From: an uncultured Myxococcales bacterium | GTDB lineage: Bacteria > Myxococcota_A > UBA9042 > CAIXZC01 | Assembly (NCBI GenBank): GCA_903895725.1 | Contig: CAITUV010000066.1 | Coordinates: 94,229 to 158,228, forward strand | Direction of reading: 5' to 3' | DNA: 64,000 nt | In this document: in pieces, positions 1 to 8,601 of the stretch | Layout: each line of letters opens with the position of its first letter | Position numbering within the stretch: the first letter of the stretch is position 1 | The notes under the pieces: model-generated | What the model saw: only the letters and a program-made list of their open reading frames with translations | Database searches by the model: none | What the model was told of the DNA's origin: nothing | Program-made: the position numbers and the translations under genes

Positions 1-483
1 CCGGCATGCCCATCCCCCAGTCCGTCCGCCGATCGAGTTCGTCGTCATGGTCTCCCTCCCTGGCTTGAGAACCCCATCGCTCGTCTCACGCTCCCTCGAC
101 CAAGCAAGAACGATGCCAACATCGCTCATCGCTCGCGGTCGTCACACGCAGACGAAGGAAATCTTGAGAGTAACACGGTCCGATGCATATATTGGGTGGC
201 GGAATCGATTTCTGCAACTGCATGGCCATCGAGAACGTGTATACATCGTGCACAGCGGCCCGCGCACATGGTGATTTCGGCTGCGTCCCGGTGCCCGCCC
301 CTACCCTCCGCCCGACTCGCCGCGTTCATCCCCCGTAACCCTTTCCGCGACGTTCGCGACAGCCTCCCGTGCGGCCCTCGGGGCATTGCCCTGACCTGTG
401 CCGGCCGCTTGAATCCCCGGGCAGGCCCGGCTGGCACGGAACTTGTAAAGGCCGACCCCGAACGAGCGGTGGAGGAGGGAGCC
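1..483. other. Noncoding stretch upstream of the VWA lipoprotein gene
   Basis: No convincing gene is visible in these 483 bases. Short open frames here lack ribosome-binding sites and recognisable protein features. The frame of the downstream VWA gene stays open back to about 196, but that extra N-terminus does not look like protein and would bury the lipoprotein signal. The first bases may belong to the tail or regulatory region of a gene outside the window. Confidence 0.5.
164..193 (+). promoter_or_regulatory. Possible sigma70-type promoter
   Basis: TTGAGA (164-169) and TATATT (188-193) are separated by 18 bases in an unusually AT-rich pocket. If used, it would give a leader of about 285 bases before the VWA lipoprotein gene. 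This is a weak, pattern-only call. Confidence 0.25.
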
Positions 484-2526
484 ATGAGCACGAACGGTTC
501 AGAAGGGAACGAAAGCGGAACGAGTGGGAGGACTCCGGCAGCGGCGCTGCTGCTCGGGGTCGGGCTGATCGCAGCGTGCAGTTCGGGTGACGGGAAGCTG
601 CCCTGGGGCGGAGAAAAAGGACCGTCCGGCGACCAGGCGATGGAAGAAATGGCCGGCGGTTGGGGCTCGCCCGATGCTTCTGCGGACCTCCCCTACTGGT
701 TCCCGGGCGAGGAGGGCTCGTCGTACGGGGACATGGTTGCCGAATCGGTGGGCGTCCACGACGATGCAGGGTGGTATTGGGGGGCCGATGCCTCCGCCGG
801 CGACAGTGGCTCTTGGGTACCCCCCGGCGGGGACGATCCGCCGCCCGAAGGGTGCGTGCCGAACTGTGAGCAGAAGCAGTGCGGGCCGGACGGCTGCGGC
901 GGTTCATGTGGCTGGTGCTCCGCATCGGCGAGCTGCCAGGGCGGGACGTGCGTGGTCGTCGACGGCTGCACGCCGGAATGCGCCGGGCTGATGGTGGGCG
1001 AGCCGGACGGCTGCGGCGGCGTGTGCACGGGAGGTGGAATGGGCATCGGCCTCAAGCCGGGCGGAGCGCAGGACGTGGGCTACTTTCGCAAGCTGGTGGA
1101 TGACGGCCAGGTGCCCACCGAGGACCTGTTCCCGGTGGAGGGCTTCCTCAACGAGCACGACACGCCACTCCCGGCTCCGGACTATTCGATGCTGGTCACG
1201 CTCCATGCGTTCCTCGGGCTGTTCTATGACCCGCAGGAGGGAAAGCCGTTGATTTCGATGCAGCTCGGGATGAATTCGGGGCTCGACCCCACGGTCATTG
1301 CCAACAAGCACTTCAACCTGGCGGTGGTAGTCGATGCCTCGGGGTCCATGGGCGAGGCGGACAAGATGGAGTTCGTGAAGATCGGCCTCAAGCTGATGGT
1401 CGAGACTCTGGACGAGCAGGACATCATCAGCATCGTGTCCTACGACGACGTGGCAGCGGTGGCGATGGCTCCGGTTCATGCCTCGGACGAGAACAAGCCG
1501 AAGATCCTGGCCGTGATCGACGGTCTGACCCCTGGCGGCTCGACGAACCTCTACGGGGGGATGGTCCAGGGGTTCGAGCAGGCCATGAAGAACATCACCG
1601 ATTCGGAGGCGATCCATCGGGTGCTTCTCCTGTCCGACGGCAACATCACGGCCGGGGTCTCCGACCTCGACACGATCCTCAACAAGGCCGCTTCCTATAA
1701 GGGTGCGGGCATCGGAATCACTACCCTGGGGGTCGGGCTCGATTTCAACTTCGAGCTGATGTACAAGCTGGCCAGCCAGGGGAACGGCAACTTCTACTTC
1801 CTGGACAAGGGGGAGAAGCTCGTCGAGGTGTTCCAGAGTGAGCTCGAGTACCTTCTCACTCCGGTCGCCGACAACCTGAAAATTTCCTTCTTCCTGCCGC
1901 CCGGCTTTCACGTGGAGGACATCTTCGGCTTCGACTTCGACGAGCAGAACGGCGAGGTTGTGATTCTGGGGCCCTCGCCGCAGTACACGGTGGCCCCGGA
2001 GGACGACAAGCCGCCGGTGGTCAACCCGGGAGACGACGGCAAGGTGACCGTCTCCACGCTCTTTGCCTCCAAGAAGAACGGCCTCGTCATGGTCAAGATC
2101 GCGGCCGAGAACCCCAACATCTTCGATGCCTGGGAGGCGGTCAACGACTTCGCCGTCATCAAGTACAGCTACGAGCTGGCGGACAAGGGGAAGACCGAGT
2201 CGGCGACGAAAAAGGTGGCGATGGGGAGCCTCTCGTATTTTGCCGAGGACGACCCCGGATCGCCGCTTGCCTACTTCACGGGGCCGACCATGCAGCGCAA
2301 CTTCTGCATCCTTCGGATGGGGCTGGCCATGAAGCAGGCATGCACCCTGTTCCACCAGGAGCCGGCGGACATCGATGGAGCGGTCAAGGAGCTCGCGGAC
2401 GCGGATACATTCTGTAAGGGGATCAACCTGACGATGCAGGATCCGGTCATCGACGAGGACCTGGAGCTGATGGACAAGCTGAAGACGAACATGTGCACCA
2501 TTCTCGAGTGCGTCCTGCCGCAGTAG
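484..2526 (+). CDS. VWA-domain lipoprotein with Cys-rich CGPDGCGG module
   Basis: A predicted surface or periplasmic lipoprotein of 680 residues. The ATG at 484 was chosen because GGAGGAGGG lies just upstream and it places a hydrophobic segment ending in the lipobox LIAAC (Cys about residue 32) at the N-terminus. A Cys-rich module follows at about 118-182, with CGPDGCGGSCGWC and a second DGCGG unit. A von Willebrand factor A domain runs from about residue 277 to 460. Its MIDAS motif DASGSMG is at about 283-289, with supporting Thr (GGSTN) and Asp (LLSDGN). The C-terminal 220 residues resemble the region after VWA domains in YfbK/inter-alpha-trypsin-inhibitor-like bacterial proteins. VWA lipoproteins usually mediate metal-dependent protein contacts; the ligand cannot be told. 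The same Cys module recurs in the lipoprotein at 42803-44176. Confidence 0.85.
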   Translation: MSTNGSEGNESGTSGRTPAAALLLGVGLIAACSSGDGKLPWGGEKGPSGDQAMEEMAGGWGSPDASADLPYWFPGEEGSSYGDMVAESVGVHDDAGWYWGADASAGDSGSWVPPGGDDPPPEGCVPNCEQKQCGPDGCGGSCGWCSASASCQGGTCVVVDGCTPECAGLMVGEPDGCGGVCTGGGMGIGLKPGGAQDVGYFRKLVDDGQVPTEDLFPVEGFLNEHDTPLPAPDYSMLVTLHAFLGLFYDPQEGKPLISMQLGMNSGLDPTVIANKHFNLAVVVDASGSMGEADKMEFVKIGLKLMVETLDEQDIISIVSYDDVAAVAMAPVHASDENKPKILAVIDGLTPGGSTNLYGGMVQGFEQAMKNITDSEAIHRVLLLSDGNITAGVSDLDTILNKAASYKGAGIGITTLGVGLDFNFELMYKLASQGNGNFYFLDKGEKLVEVFQSELEYLLTPVADNLKISFFLPPGFHVEDIFGFDFDEQNGEVVILGPSPQYTVAPEDDKPPVVNPGDDGKVTVSTLFASKKNGLVMVKIAAENPNIFDAWEAVNDFAVIKYSYELADKGKTESATKKVAMGSLSYFAEDDPGSPLAYFTGPTMQRNFCILRMGLAMKQACTLFHQEPADIDGAVKELADADTFCKGINLTMQDPVIDEDLELMDKLKTNMCTILECVLPQ

Positions 2527-2557
2527 CCCCCCCCTCCGGGAATCGGAAATTTTTCTG

Positions 2558-2586
2558 TTGCCTAGTCGGGACTCCATCGTTATACT
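2558..2586 (+). promoter_or_regulatory. Promoter of the rimP-nusA-infB operon
   Basis: TTGCCT (2558-2563), a 17-base spacer and TATACT (2581-2586) make a good sigma70-like promoter. Transcription would start near 2593, leaving a leader of about 87 bases before the GTG of rimP. The leader holds the G-rich tract and the hairpin listed separately. Confidence 0.6.
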
Positions 2587-2598
2587 CCGCCCGTTTTC

Positions 2599-2622
2599 GG
2601 GGTTGTGCCGGGGGGGTAGGGG
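2599..2622 (+). promoter_or_regulatory. G-quadruplex-type motif in the operon leader
   Basis: G runs at 2599-2602, 2610-2616 and 2619-2622, with a further run at 2636-2640, fit the G3+N1-7 rule if the 7-G run is used twice. They would lie at the extreme 5' end of the mRNA. Folding is not tested. Confidence 0.4.
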
Positions 2623-2635
2623 CTGTGTCGTACTC

Positions 2636-2664
2636 GGGGGTGGATATAGGCCCCCTTTTTTTTT
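2636..2664 (+). terminator. Terminator-like hairpin (possible attenuator) just before rimP
   Basis: GGGGG (2636-2640) can pair with CCCCC (2651-2655) across a 10-base loop, followed directly by nine T (2656-2664). This has the form of an intrinsic terminator, yet it lies after the predicted promoter and only 15 bases before the rimP start. It may attenuate the operon, or it may end transcription from the VWA gene upstream. Confidence 0.45.
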
Positions 2665-2679
2665 GGATCGGGGTTCAGG

Positions 2680-3159
2680 GTGCTCAACGAGACGACGAAA
2701 TCGCTGGCGGAACAGGGCGACCAGGCGCTTGCCGCAATCGGCTGCTACGTGGTCGATCTGGAGGTCGAGCCGTCCCGCTCCCGCCCCCTGGTCCGCTACT
2801 TCATCGGCTGCCTCGACGACACGACGGTGACGGTCGAAATCTGTGCGAGGGCCAGCCGGATCCTCGAGGCACTCCTGGACGAGTCGGGGCGGTTCGGAGC
2901 GGAGTACGCTATCGAGGTATCGAGCCCCGGCATCGATCGTCGTCTTGCGCGGCCGCGTGACTTCGCACGGTTTGCCGGGCGTGGCGTGCGGGTCCGCCTG
3001 AGAAGCCCTATGGACGGGAAGCGCAACCTGGAAGGCACCCTGGTGGGGGCCGATGAGAAGAAAGTCACTCTGGCGGTCGGGGAGCAGCAGATGGAGCTGC
3101 CGTACGACCTTCTGGCCAGGGCGAACCTGGTCTACGATTCAGCCAGTTCGGAGGAGTAG
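2680..3159 (+). CDS. rimP: Ribosome maturation factor RimP
   Basis: RimP is needed for maturation of the 30S subunit and acts on free 30S particles in the cytoplasm. The 159-residue product has the usual length. It shows the RimP N-terminal alpha/beta domain (YVVDLEVE, then a segment ending EVSSPGIDRRL near residues 80-90) and a C-terminal SH3-like region. The SSPG(I/L)(D/E)R signature is the family hallmark. The start is GTG at 2680. The gene is first in a run that includes nusA, infB, rbfA and truB, the order found across many bacteria, and its stop abuts the nusA start with no spacer. Confidence 0.93.
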   Translation: MLNETTKSLAEQGDQALAAIGCYVVDLEVEPSRSRPLVRYFIGCLDDTTVTVEICARASRILEALLDESGRFGAEYAIEVSSPGIDRRLARPRDFARFAGRGVRVRLRSPMDGKRNLEGTLVGADEKKVTLAVGEQQMELPYDLLARANLVYDSASSEE

Positions 3160-4743
3160 ATGGAGCCGAATCTCAACAACGTCATTTCCGAAATCAGCAA
3201 GGAGAAAGGCATCTCACGAGAGGTGCTGGTGGAGGCTCTGGAGGCCGCCATCCTTGCCGCGGCCCGCAAGGTGTTCGGCCAGGACCGTCAGTTCGAGACC
3301 CGCTTCAACGAGGACTCGGGCCAGGTAGAGCTGTTCCAGTACATGCGGGTGGTTTCCGAAGTGGAAGATCCGGAGCAGGAGATCACGCTGGACCAGGCGC
3401 ACCTGGTGGACCCGGAGGCCATGGACGGGGACGAGCTCGGCTTCGAGATCTTCTACAGCCCGCTTGACCAGGACAAGGCCCGCGACCAGGAGCTCCAATA
3501 CGGGGACATCCTGGGCATTTCCGCCCTGCGCAGCACGTTCGGCCGCATCGCGGCCCAGACTGCCAAGCAGGTCATCAACCAGCGTGTCCGATCGGCCGAG
3601 CGCGAAATCGTGTTCAACGAGTACAAGAACCGCAAGCACGAGCTGGTTACGGGCATCGCCCGTCGGTTCGAGCGGGGCGACATCATCGTCGACCTGGGCA
3701 AGGCGGAGGCCATCCTTCCCTTGCGCGAGCAGGTCCCGAAAGAGTCTTACCGCGCGGGCGACCGGGTCCAGGCCTTCGTGCTCGACGTGCTCGATTCGGA
3801 GCACTCGGTCAAGGGAAGCCAGGTCGTTCTGTCCCGCCGCCATCCGTTCCTCGTGGTCAAGCTCTTCGAGATGGAAGTTCCGGAGATTTACGAGAGCATC
3901 GTGAAGGTGGTCAGCGTGGCCCGCGAGCCGGGGGAGCGTACGAAGATCGCAGTGACGTCGACGGACAGCGACGTGGATCCCGTCGGCGCATGCGTCGGCA
4001 TGCGAGGCGCCCGGGTGCAGGCGGTCGTCCAGGAGCTCAAGGGCGAGAAGATCGACATCGTGCCCTACAGCCCGGATCTGGCCCGCTTCGTGTGCAACGC
4101 CATCGCTCCGGCCGAGGTGGCTCGAGTGCTCATCGACGAAGATACCAACACGATCGAGCTCATCGTGCCGGACGACCAGCTCTCGCTGGCCATCGGACGT
4201 CGTGGTCAGAACGTGAAGCTGGCCTCTCAGCTCGTCGGCTGGAACATCGAGATCCACAGCGAATCGCAGATCCAGGAGCAGAAGCGGGGCATTCTCGACG
4301 CCCTGCTCGAGGCCGGGGTCATGGAGGCGATGGACATCGAGTACATGTTCAAGCTGGGTCTCCACTCCATCGAGAACATCCTGGGCACTCCGGACGAAGA
4401 GCTGCTCGAGCTTCCCGGGATCAAGGAGGAGACTCTTCCCAAGTTGCGCGACGCGCTGGAAGACCTGCGTGAGCGGCGCATCGAGGAGGAGGAGCGACGC
4501 CGGGCCGGGGAGCAGGCCTCGGTGCCCACCGTCGTGTCGGTGCCGGCGGCGGATGGGGATGCGGCTCCGGCCGGTGAGCCGGCTTCGGAAGTCGAGGGGG
4601 CCGCACCGGATGCGGCGGTGGAGGCCGCTCAAGGCGCAGCGGAAGTGCCGGCTGCGGAGGCCCAGGAGGGAGGAAACGGCGATGAGGCAATCGATGCGCC
4701 GTTGCCCTCCAAGGTGCCGGGAGACGACACGGGCACACTGTAA
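3160..4743 (+). CDS. nusA: Transcription termination/antitermination factor NusA
   Basis: NusA binds RNA polymerase and nascent RNA and modulates pausing, termination and antitermination. In the 527-residue product an N-terminal polymerase-binding domain (about 1-130) is followed by an S1 domain (about 135-200) and two KH domains with a GxxG-type loop (IGRRGQNVKLA near 345-355). A helix-hairpin-helix C-terminal region (LLELPGIKEE near 411-420) comes next. The last 70 residues are a low-complexity Ala/Glu/Pro tail. ATG 3160 follows GAGGAG at the end of rimP. The stop TAA overlaps the ylxR ATG by one base, implying translational coupling. Confidence 0.95.
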   Translation: MEPNLNNVISEISKEKGISREVLVEALEAAILAAARKVFGQDRQFETRFNEDSGQVELFQYMRVVSEVEDPEQEITLDQAHLVDPEAMDGDELGFEIFYSPLDQDKARDQELQYGDILGISALRSTFGRIAAQTAKQVINQRVRSAEREIVFNEYKNRKHELVTGIARRFERGDIIVDLGKAEAILPLREQVPKESYRAGDRVQAFVLDVLDSEHSVKGSQVVLSRRHPFLVVKLFEMEVPEIYESIVKVVSVAREPGERTKIAVTSTDSDVDPVGACVGMRGARVQAVVQELKGEKIDIVPYSPDLARFVCNAIAPAEVARVLIDEDTNTIELIVPDDQLSLAIGRRGQNVKLASQLVGWNIEIHSESQIQEQKRGILDALLEAGVMEAMDIEYMFKLGLHSIENILGTPDEELLELPGIKEETLPKLRDALEDLRERRIEEEERRRAGEQASVPTVVSVPAADGDAAPAGEPASEVEGAAPDAAVEAAQGAAEVPAAEAQEGGNGDEAIDAPLPSKVPGDDTGTL

Positions 4744-5075
4744 TGGGTGACCGGGAGGACTTGGACCGGGGAGAGGAAGATGGCGGCTGTCGCAACCACG
4801 TACCGCTTCGCACCTGCATCGGCTGTCGGGCCACGCGCCCGAGGTGCGAGCTCGTGCGCCTGGCGGTGCTGGACGGCAGGGTCATTGCCGACCCCGGTGG
4901 GCGGATGGGAGGCCGGGGTGCCTGGCTCTGTCCCGATCCGGCCTGTGCGGAGAGGGCATTTCGCCGGGGTGCGTTCGAGCGTGGGTGGCGGGGCCGTGCG
5001 CTGCCGCCGGACCTCGACCAGCTTCGTGGGCTGTTGGCCACGAAGCGGTGCAAGATAGGGGGGCGCAAGTCATGA
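4743..5075 (+). CDS. ylxR: YlxR family RNA-binding protein (DUF448)
   Basis: A small basic protein of 110 residues, recognised from the motif RTCIGCRATRPRCELVRL near residues 22-39, the Cys-x2-Cys signature of YlxR/DUF448. A later GGRGAWLCPDPAC segment is also typical. YlxR genes lie between nusA and infB in many bacteria; an RNA or nucleoid/RNase P-related role has been proposed for some homologues. The ATG overlaps the nusA stop by one base, and its TGA overlaps the infB ATG (ATGA), so translation of the three genes is probably coupled. Confidence 0.9.
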   Translation: MGDREDLDRGEEDGGCRNHVPLRTCIGCRATRPRCELVRLAVLDGRVIADPGGRMGGRGAWLCPDPACAERAFRRGAFERGWRGRALPPDLDQLRGLLATKRCKIGGRKS

Positions 5076-7864
5076 CGAAGATTCGGGTCTACGAGCTGGC
5101 AAAGGAGCTGTCCTCCGCTGCGAGGAAGCTGACCGCCGGCGACGTGAAGGAGAAGGCCACCGAGCTGGGAATCGAGATCGATGGGCACCTCTCCTACCTG
5201 GAAGAGGCCGATGCTGCCCGCATCCGCCGGGCCTTCCAGGTCGCGCCCGATCCGGGCCAGGAGAAGAGGGTCCGGAGCACCGTGGTCCGCCGTCGTCGCG
5301 TGGGCGAAGGGGACGGAGCCTCGGTCGAGGTTACTACGACCACGACCATCGCCGAGCAACCGGCCGAAGGGGCCGCTCCCAAGGCCGCCCGAATCGTCCG
5401 TCGCCGCACTACGGTGGAGCAGGCCGCTGCCGAGGAACCCGAGCAGGCCCTCCTGGCCGGTGAGGCCCCGCTGCCCGAGGCAGCCGACGTTTCGCCCGAG
5501 TCTCCGGCTCCCGAGGCCGACATCCCGGCCGATGCGGTGGAAGAGCTTTCACAGGGTGAGCCGGCCGTCGAGGCTCCAGCGGAGCTGCGGGCCGAGCCCG
5601 AGCTGGCGGTCGAGAACGTTGCACCCGCACCCGAGGAGGAGGCGGTCCCCGAGCCGCAGCCCGTGGAACCCCCCGTTGCCGAGCCTTCGGCTGAGGCAGC
5701 ACCCGTCGTCGCACCGCCCCCTGAACCGGCCGTGCCGGCCCACCCGCCCGCTGCGGCCCCGGCCCCGGCCCAGCCCGAGCTGGTTCCGACGCTGCGTCGC
5801 CGCCCCCGTGGCCGCGAGGAATTCCGCGCAGTCGTCGTGGCCCTGCCCGAGGTGACCGAAACCCCGAAGGTGGCCCCGCCTACGGCCGTCGTCCGCCCCG
5901 GCACATTGCCTCGTCCCTCCACCCGCGAAATCGAGAAGGATGACGATTCCTCACGGCCGAAGCGCCGGGGCAAGCGCCTGATCTATGACCGCCGCCGCGA
6001 AGGCACGGCCCCGCCCGCCCAGCAGTTCGACCGGGAGGGCCGTCCCATCCGCGTCAAGCGCAAGAAGGGAGGCCGAGGGGGTGACAGCGAGCAGCCCACC
6101 TCCACCGTGGCCAAGCGCACCGTCCAGATCGACGAGAACATCTCCGTGGCCGACATGGCCAACCAGATGGCCGTCAAGGCAAGCATCGTGCTGCGAAAGC
6201 TGTTCGAGCAGAACATCATGGTGACGGTCAACGACAAGCTCGACTACGAGACCGCTGCCATCATCGCCAACGACCTCGGCTACGAAGTCGAGAACACGTC
6301 GTTCGACGTCGGCAAGTACCTCGCTGTCCAGGAAGACGCTGCCGAAGACATGGCCACCCGCCCGCCGGTCGTGACCATCATGGGACACGTCGACCACGGC
6401 AAGACCTCGCTGCTGGATCGCATCCAGGCCTCCGACATCGCTTCGGGTGAGGCCGGCGGCATCACCCAGAAGATCGGTGCCTACGTCGTCGAAGTGGCCA
6501 AGGGTCGCGTCACCTTCATCGATACTCCGGGCCACGAGGCCTTCACCGCCATGCGCGCCCGCGGCGCACAGGTGACCGACCTGGTCATCCTGGTCGTTGC
6601 TGCAGATGACGGCGTGATGCCCCAGACTCTCGAAGCCATCGACCACGCCCGGGCCGCCAAGGTGCCGATCATCGTCGCCGTCAACAAGGTGGACAAGCCC
6701 GAGGCCGACCCGGCTCGGATCCGACGGGATCTTGCAGAGCGTGAGCTCGTCCCCGAAGAGTGGGGCGGCGACACCATTTACGTCGACGTCTCCGCACGCA
6801 CGGGCCAGGGAATCGAGCAGCTCCTCGACATGCTGGTCGTTCAGTCGGAGGTGCTCGAGCTCAAGGCCAATCCGGAAAAGCGCGCCAGCGGCATCATCAT
6901 CGAGTCGCGCCTTGAGAAGGGGCGTGGCCCGGTGGCCAGCGTGGTAGTCCGCGATGGTACCCTGAGGATTGGCGACTGGGTGGTTGCGGGCATGGCCCAG
7001 GGCCGCGTCCGAGGCCTCAACGACCACAAGGGGCGTTCGCTCAGGGAAGTCGGTCCCGGGATGCCCGCCGAGATCATCGGTCTCGACCGGGTTCCGCAGG
7101 CAGGAGAGACCCTCCACGTGGTGCAGGACGAGAAGACCTCCAAGATCGTGGCGGACTACAAGGAGAAGAAGGAGCGCGACGAGCGCCTCGCCCGAGTCCG
7201 GAAGCCCACGCTCGAGCAGCTCTTCGCACAGGGCCCGGACAGCGACGTCAAGGTGCTCAAGGTCGTGCTCAAGGGCGACACTCAGGGGTCCATGGAGGCC
7301 ATCCGCCAGGGCATGGAGCAGATCCAGACCGAGAAGGTCAAGCTCGAAGTCATCGGTACCGGCGTCGGCGTCATCTCCGAGAGCGACGTCAACCTGGCCA
7401 GGGCCTCCGAAGGCCTCATCCTCGGCTTCAACATCCGCCCCGATGCCAAGGCCAAGACGCTGGCCGACAGTCTCGGAGTCGAGATCCTGACCTTCAACCT
7501 GATCCACGAGCTCATCGACAAGACCCGGCTCCTCATGGAAGGCAAGCTCGAAATGGTGGAGAAGGAGGTCTACCTGGGCAAGGCAGAGGTCCGCCAGGTA
7601 TTCTCCATCTCTCGAATCGGCAAGATCGCCGGCTGCCAGGTGCTGGAGGGCAAGATCCTGCGAAGCGCCCTGGTTCGCGTCAAGCGGGACGACGAGGTGG
7701 TCTGGCAGGGCAAGCTCTCCTCGCTCAAGCGCTTCAAGGATGACGTCAAGGAAGTCGCACAGGGGTTTGAGTGCGGCATGTCCGCTGACGGATTCGATGG
7801 AATCCGGGAGGGCGACATCATCGAGGCATTCGAGATCCAGAAGATCGCTGCCACGCTCGACTAA
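5072..7864 (+). CDS. infB: Translation initiation factor IF-2
   Basis: IF-2 is the GTPase that delivers fMet-tRNA to the 30S subunit and promotes subunit joining. The product is 930 residues. The start at 5072 (ATGA overlap with ylxR) gives an N-terminus beginning TKIRVYELAKELS, the normal IF2-N subdomain. A long Pro/Ala/Glu linker occupies about 70-320. A second IF2-N domain (ADMANQMAVKAS) precedes the G domain, with GHVDHGKTS at about 438, DTPGH and NKVD as G1, G3 and G4. Domains II-IV follow to the C-terminus. A frame extending upstream to 4844 overlaps ylxR and is not the start. Confidence 0.96.
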   Translation: MTKIRVYELAKELSSAARKLTAGDVKEKATELGIEIDGHLSYLEEADAARIRRAFQVAPDPGQEKRVRSTVVRRRRVGEGDGASVEVTTTTTIAEQPAEGAAPKAARIVRRRTTVEQAAAEEPEQALLAGEAPLPEAADVSPESPAPEADIPADAVEELSQGEPAVEAPAELRAEPELAVENVAPAPEEEAVPEPQPVEPPVAEPSAEAAPVVAPPPEPAVPAHPPAAAPAPAQPELVPTLRRRPRGREEFRAVVVALPEVTETPKVAPPTAVVRPGTLPRPSTREIEKDDDSSRPKRRGKRLIYDRRREGTAPPAQQFDREGRPIRVKRKKGGRGGDSEQPTSTVAKRTVQIDENISVADMANQMAVKASIVLRKLFEQNIMVTVNDKLDYETAAIIANDLGYEVENTSFDVGKYLAVQEDAAEDMATRPPVVTIMGHVDHGKTSLLDRIQASDIASGEAGGITQKIGAYVVEVAKGRVTFIDTPGHEAFTAMRARGAQVTDLVILVVAADDGVMPQTLEAIDHARAAKVPIIVAVNKVDKPEADPARIRRDLAERELVPEEWGGDTIYVDVSARTGQGIEQLLDMLVVQSEVLELKANPEKRASGIIIESRLEKGRGPVASVVVRDGTLRIGDWVVAGMAQGRVRGLNDHKGRSLREVGPGMPAEIIGLDRVPQAGETLHVVQDEKTSKIVADYKEKKERDERLARVRKPTLEQLFAQGPDSDVKVLKVVLKGDTQGSMEAIRQGMEQIQTEKVKLEVIGTGVGVISESDVNLARASEGLILGFNIRPDAKAKTLADSLGVEILTFNLIHELIDKTRLLMEGKLEMVEKEVYLGKAEVRQVFSISRIGKIAGCQVLEGKILRSALVRVKRDDEVVWQGKLSSLKRFKDDVKEVAQGFECGMSADGFDGIREGDIIEAFEIQKIAATLD

Positions 7865-7894
7865 CCGCCTGCGACAAGGCTCATCGGTGACGTC

Positions 7895-8182
7895 ATGGTC
7901 GTCGGAATCTGCAGATTCGTGCTGTCCATCCCAGGCAGCCAGACGCTGAAGGATAAGCGGAGCCGCATCCGGCCTATCCTCCATGCTCTGCACCACGACC
8001 ACCATGTCAGCGTGGCCGAAGTCGATCTCCAGAATGTTGCGGACCAGGCAGTCCTGGCCTTTGCCCTCGTCAGCAACGACCGCCGCGTGGTCAACTCCGA
8101 GATCGATCGCATCCTGGCCCGGATCGAGACGATCGGAGATGTGGTCCTGGGGGAAAGCGATTTTGAGATTCAGAACTACTGA
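7895..8182 (+). CDS. YlxP-like DUF503 protein
   Basis: A 95-residue protein of the DUF503/YlxP family, identified from the N-terminal VGICRFVLSIPGSQTLKDKR segment and the DFEIQNY-type end. The family is a small ferredoxin-like fold. In Bacillus and many other bacteria it lies between infB and rbfA, exactly as here, so a ribosome-associated role is presumed but unproven. The spacing to rbfA is about 50 bases. Confidence 0.85.
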   Translation: MVVGICRFVLSIPGSQTLKDKRSRIRPILHALHHDHHVSVAEVDLQNVADQAVLAFALVSNDRRVVNSEIDRILARIETIGDVVLGESDFEIQNY

Positions 8183-8236
8183 GCTGCTCCCGACGCGAGG
8201 CCGGACCCGGAAATCGATGCGTGAGGGTTGGACGAG

Positions 8237-8596
8237 ATGAAGACTTTCAAGAGAGCGGACAGAGTGGCCCCCCTCGTCAAGCAGATCCTGGCGGAGCTCC
8301 TTTCCCGCAGGGTGAAGGACCCTCGCCTGGCTGCGGTCGTGCTGACCCGGGTCGACATCGGGGACGACCTTCGCCTGGCTCGGGTCGGCTATCGGATCGT
8401 CAAGGGGGGATGCGGTCGTGAAGCCGTTGACGCAGCCCTCGAGGCAGCCAGCGGGTTTCTTCGTAGAGAGCTGGGCGAACAGCTCAAGATGAAGTTCACC
8501 CCCGAGCTCAGATTCCGGTTCGACGAGAGCGTGGATCACGTCGAGAACGTGGAGCGGATTCTCAAGGAGCTGCACCTGGACGGCGGGGAGGAGTAG
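8237..8596 (+). CDS. rbfA: Ribosome-binding factor A
   Basis: RbfA is a KH-domain factor that binds 30S precursors and helps 16S rRNA 5'-end processing, notably in cold adaptation. The 119-residue product starts KTFKRADRVAPLVKQ and has the family motif VKDPRL near residue 30. It ends with the conserved pattern FRFDESVDHVENVERIL. The ATG at 8237 was preferred; an in-frame TTG at 8228 would add three residues. The gene lies five bases before truB in the usual order. Confidence 0.93.
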   Translation: MKTFKRADRVAPLVKQILAELLSRRVKDPRLAAVVLTRVDIGDDLRLARVGYRIVKGGCGREAVDAALEAASGFLRRELGEQLKMKFTPELRFRFDESVDHVENVERILKELHLDGGEE

Positions 8597-8601
8597 GCGA
8601 C

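Noticed and set aside
904..2577. Long open frame on the minus strand opposite the VWA lipoprotein gene
   Set aside because: It has no recognisable motif, no ribosome-binding site and lies fully opposite a gene with clear domains. Such frames are expected from GC-rich third positions.
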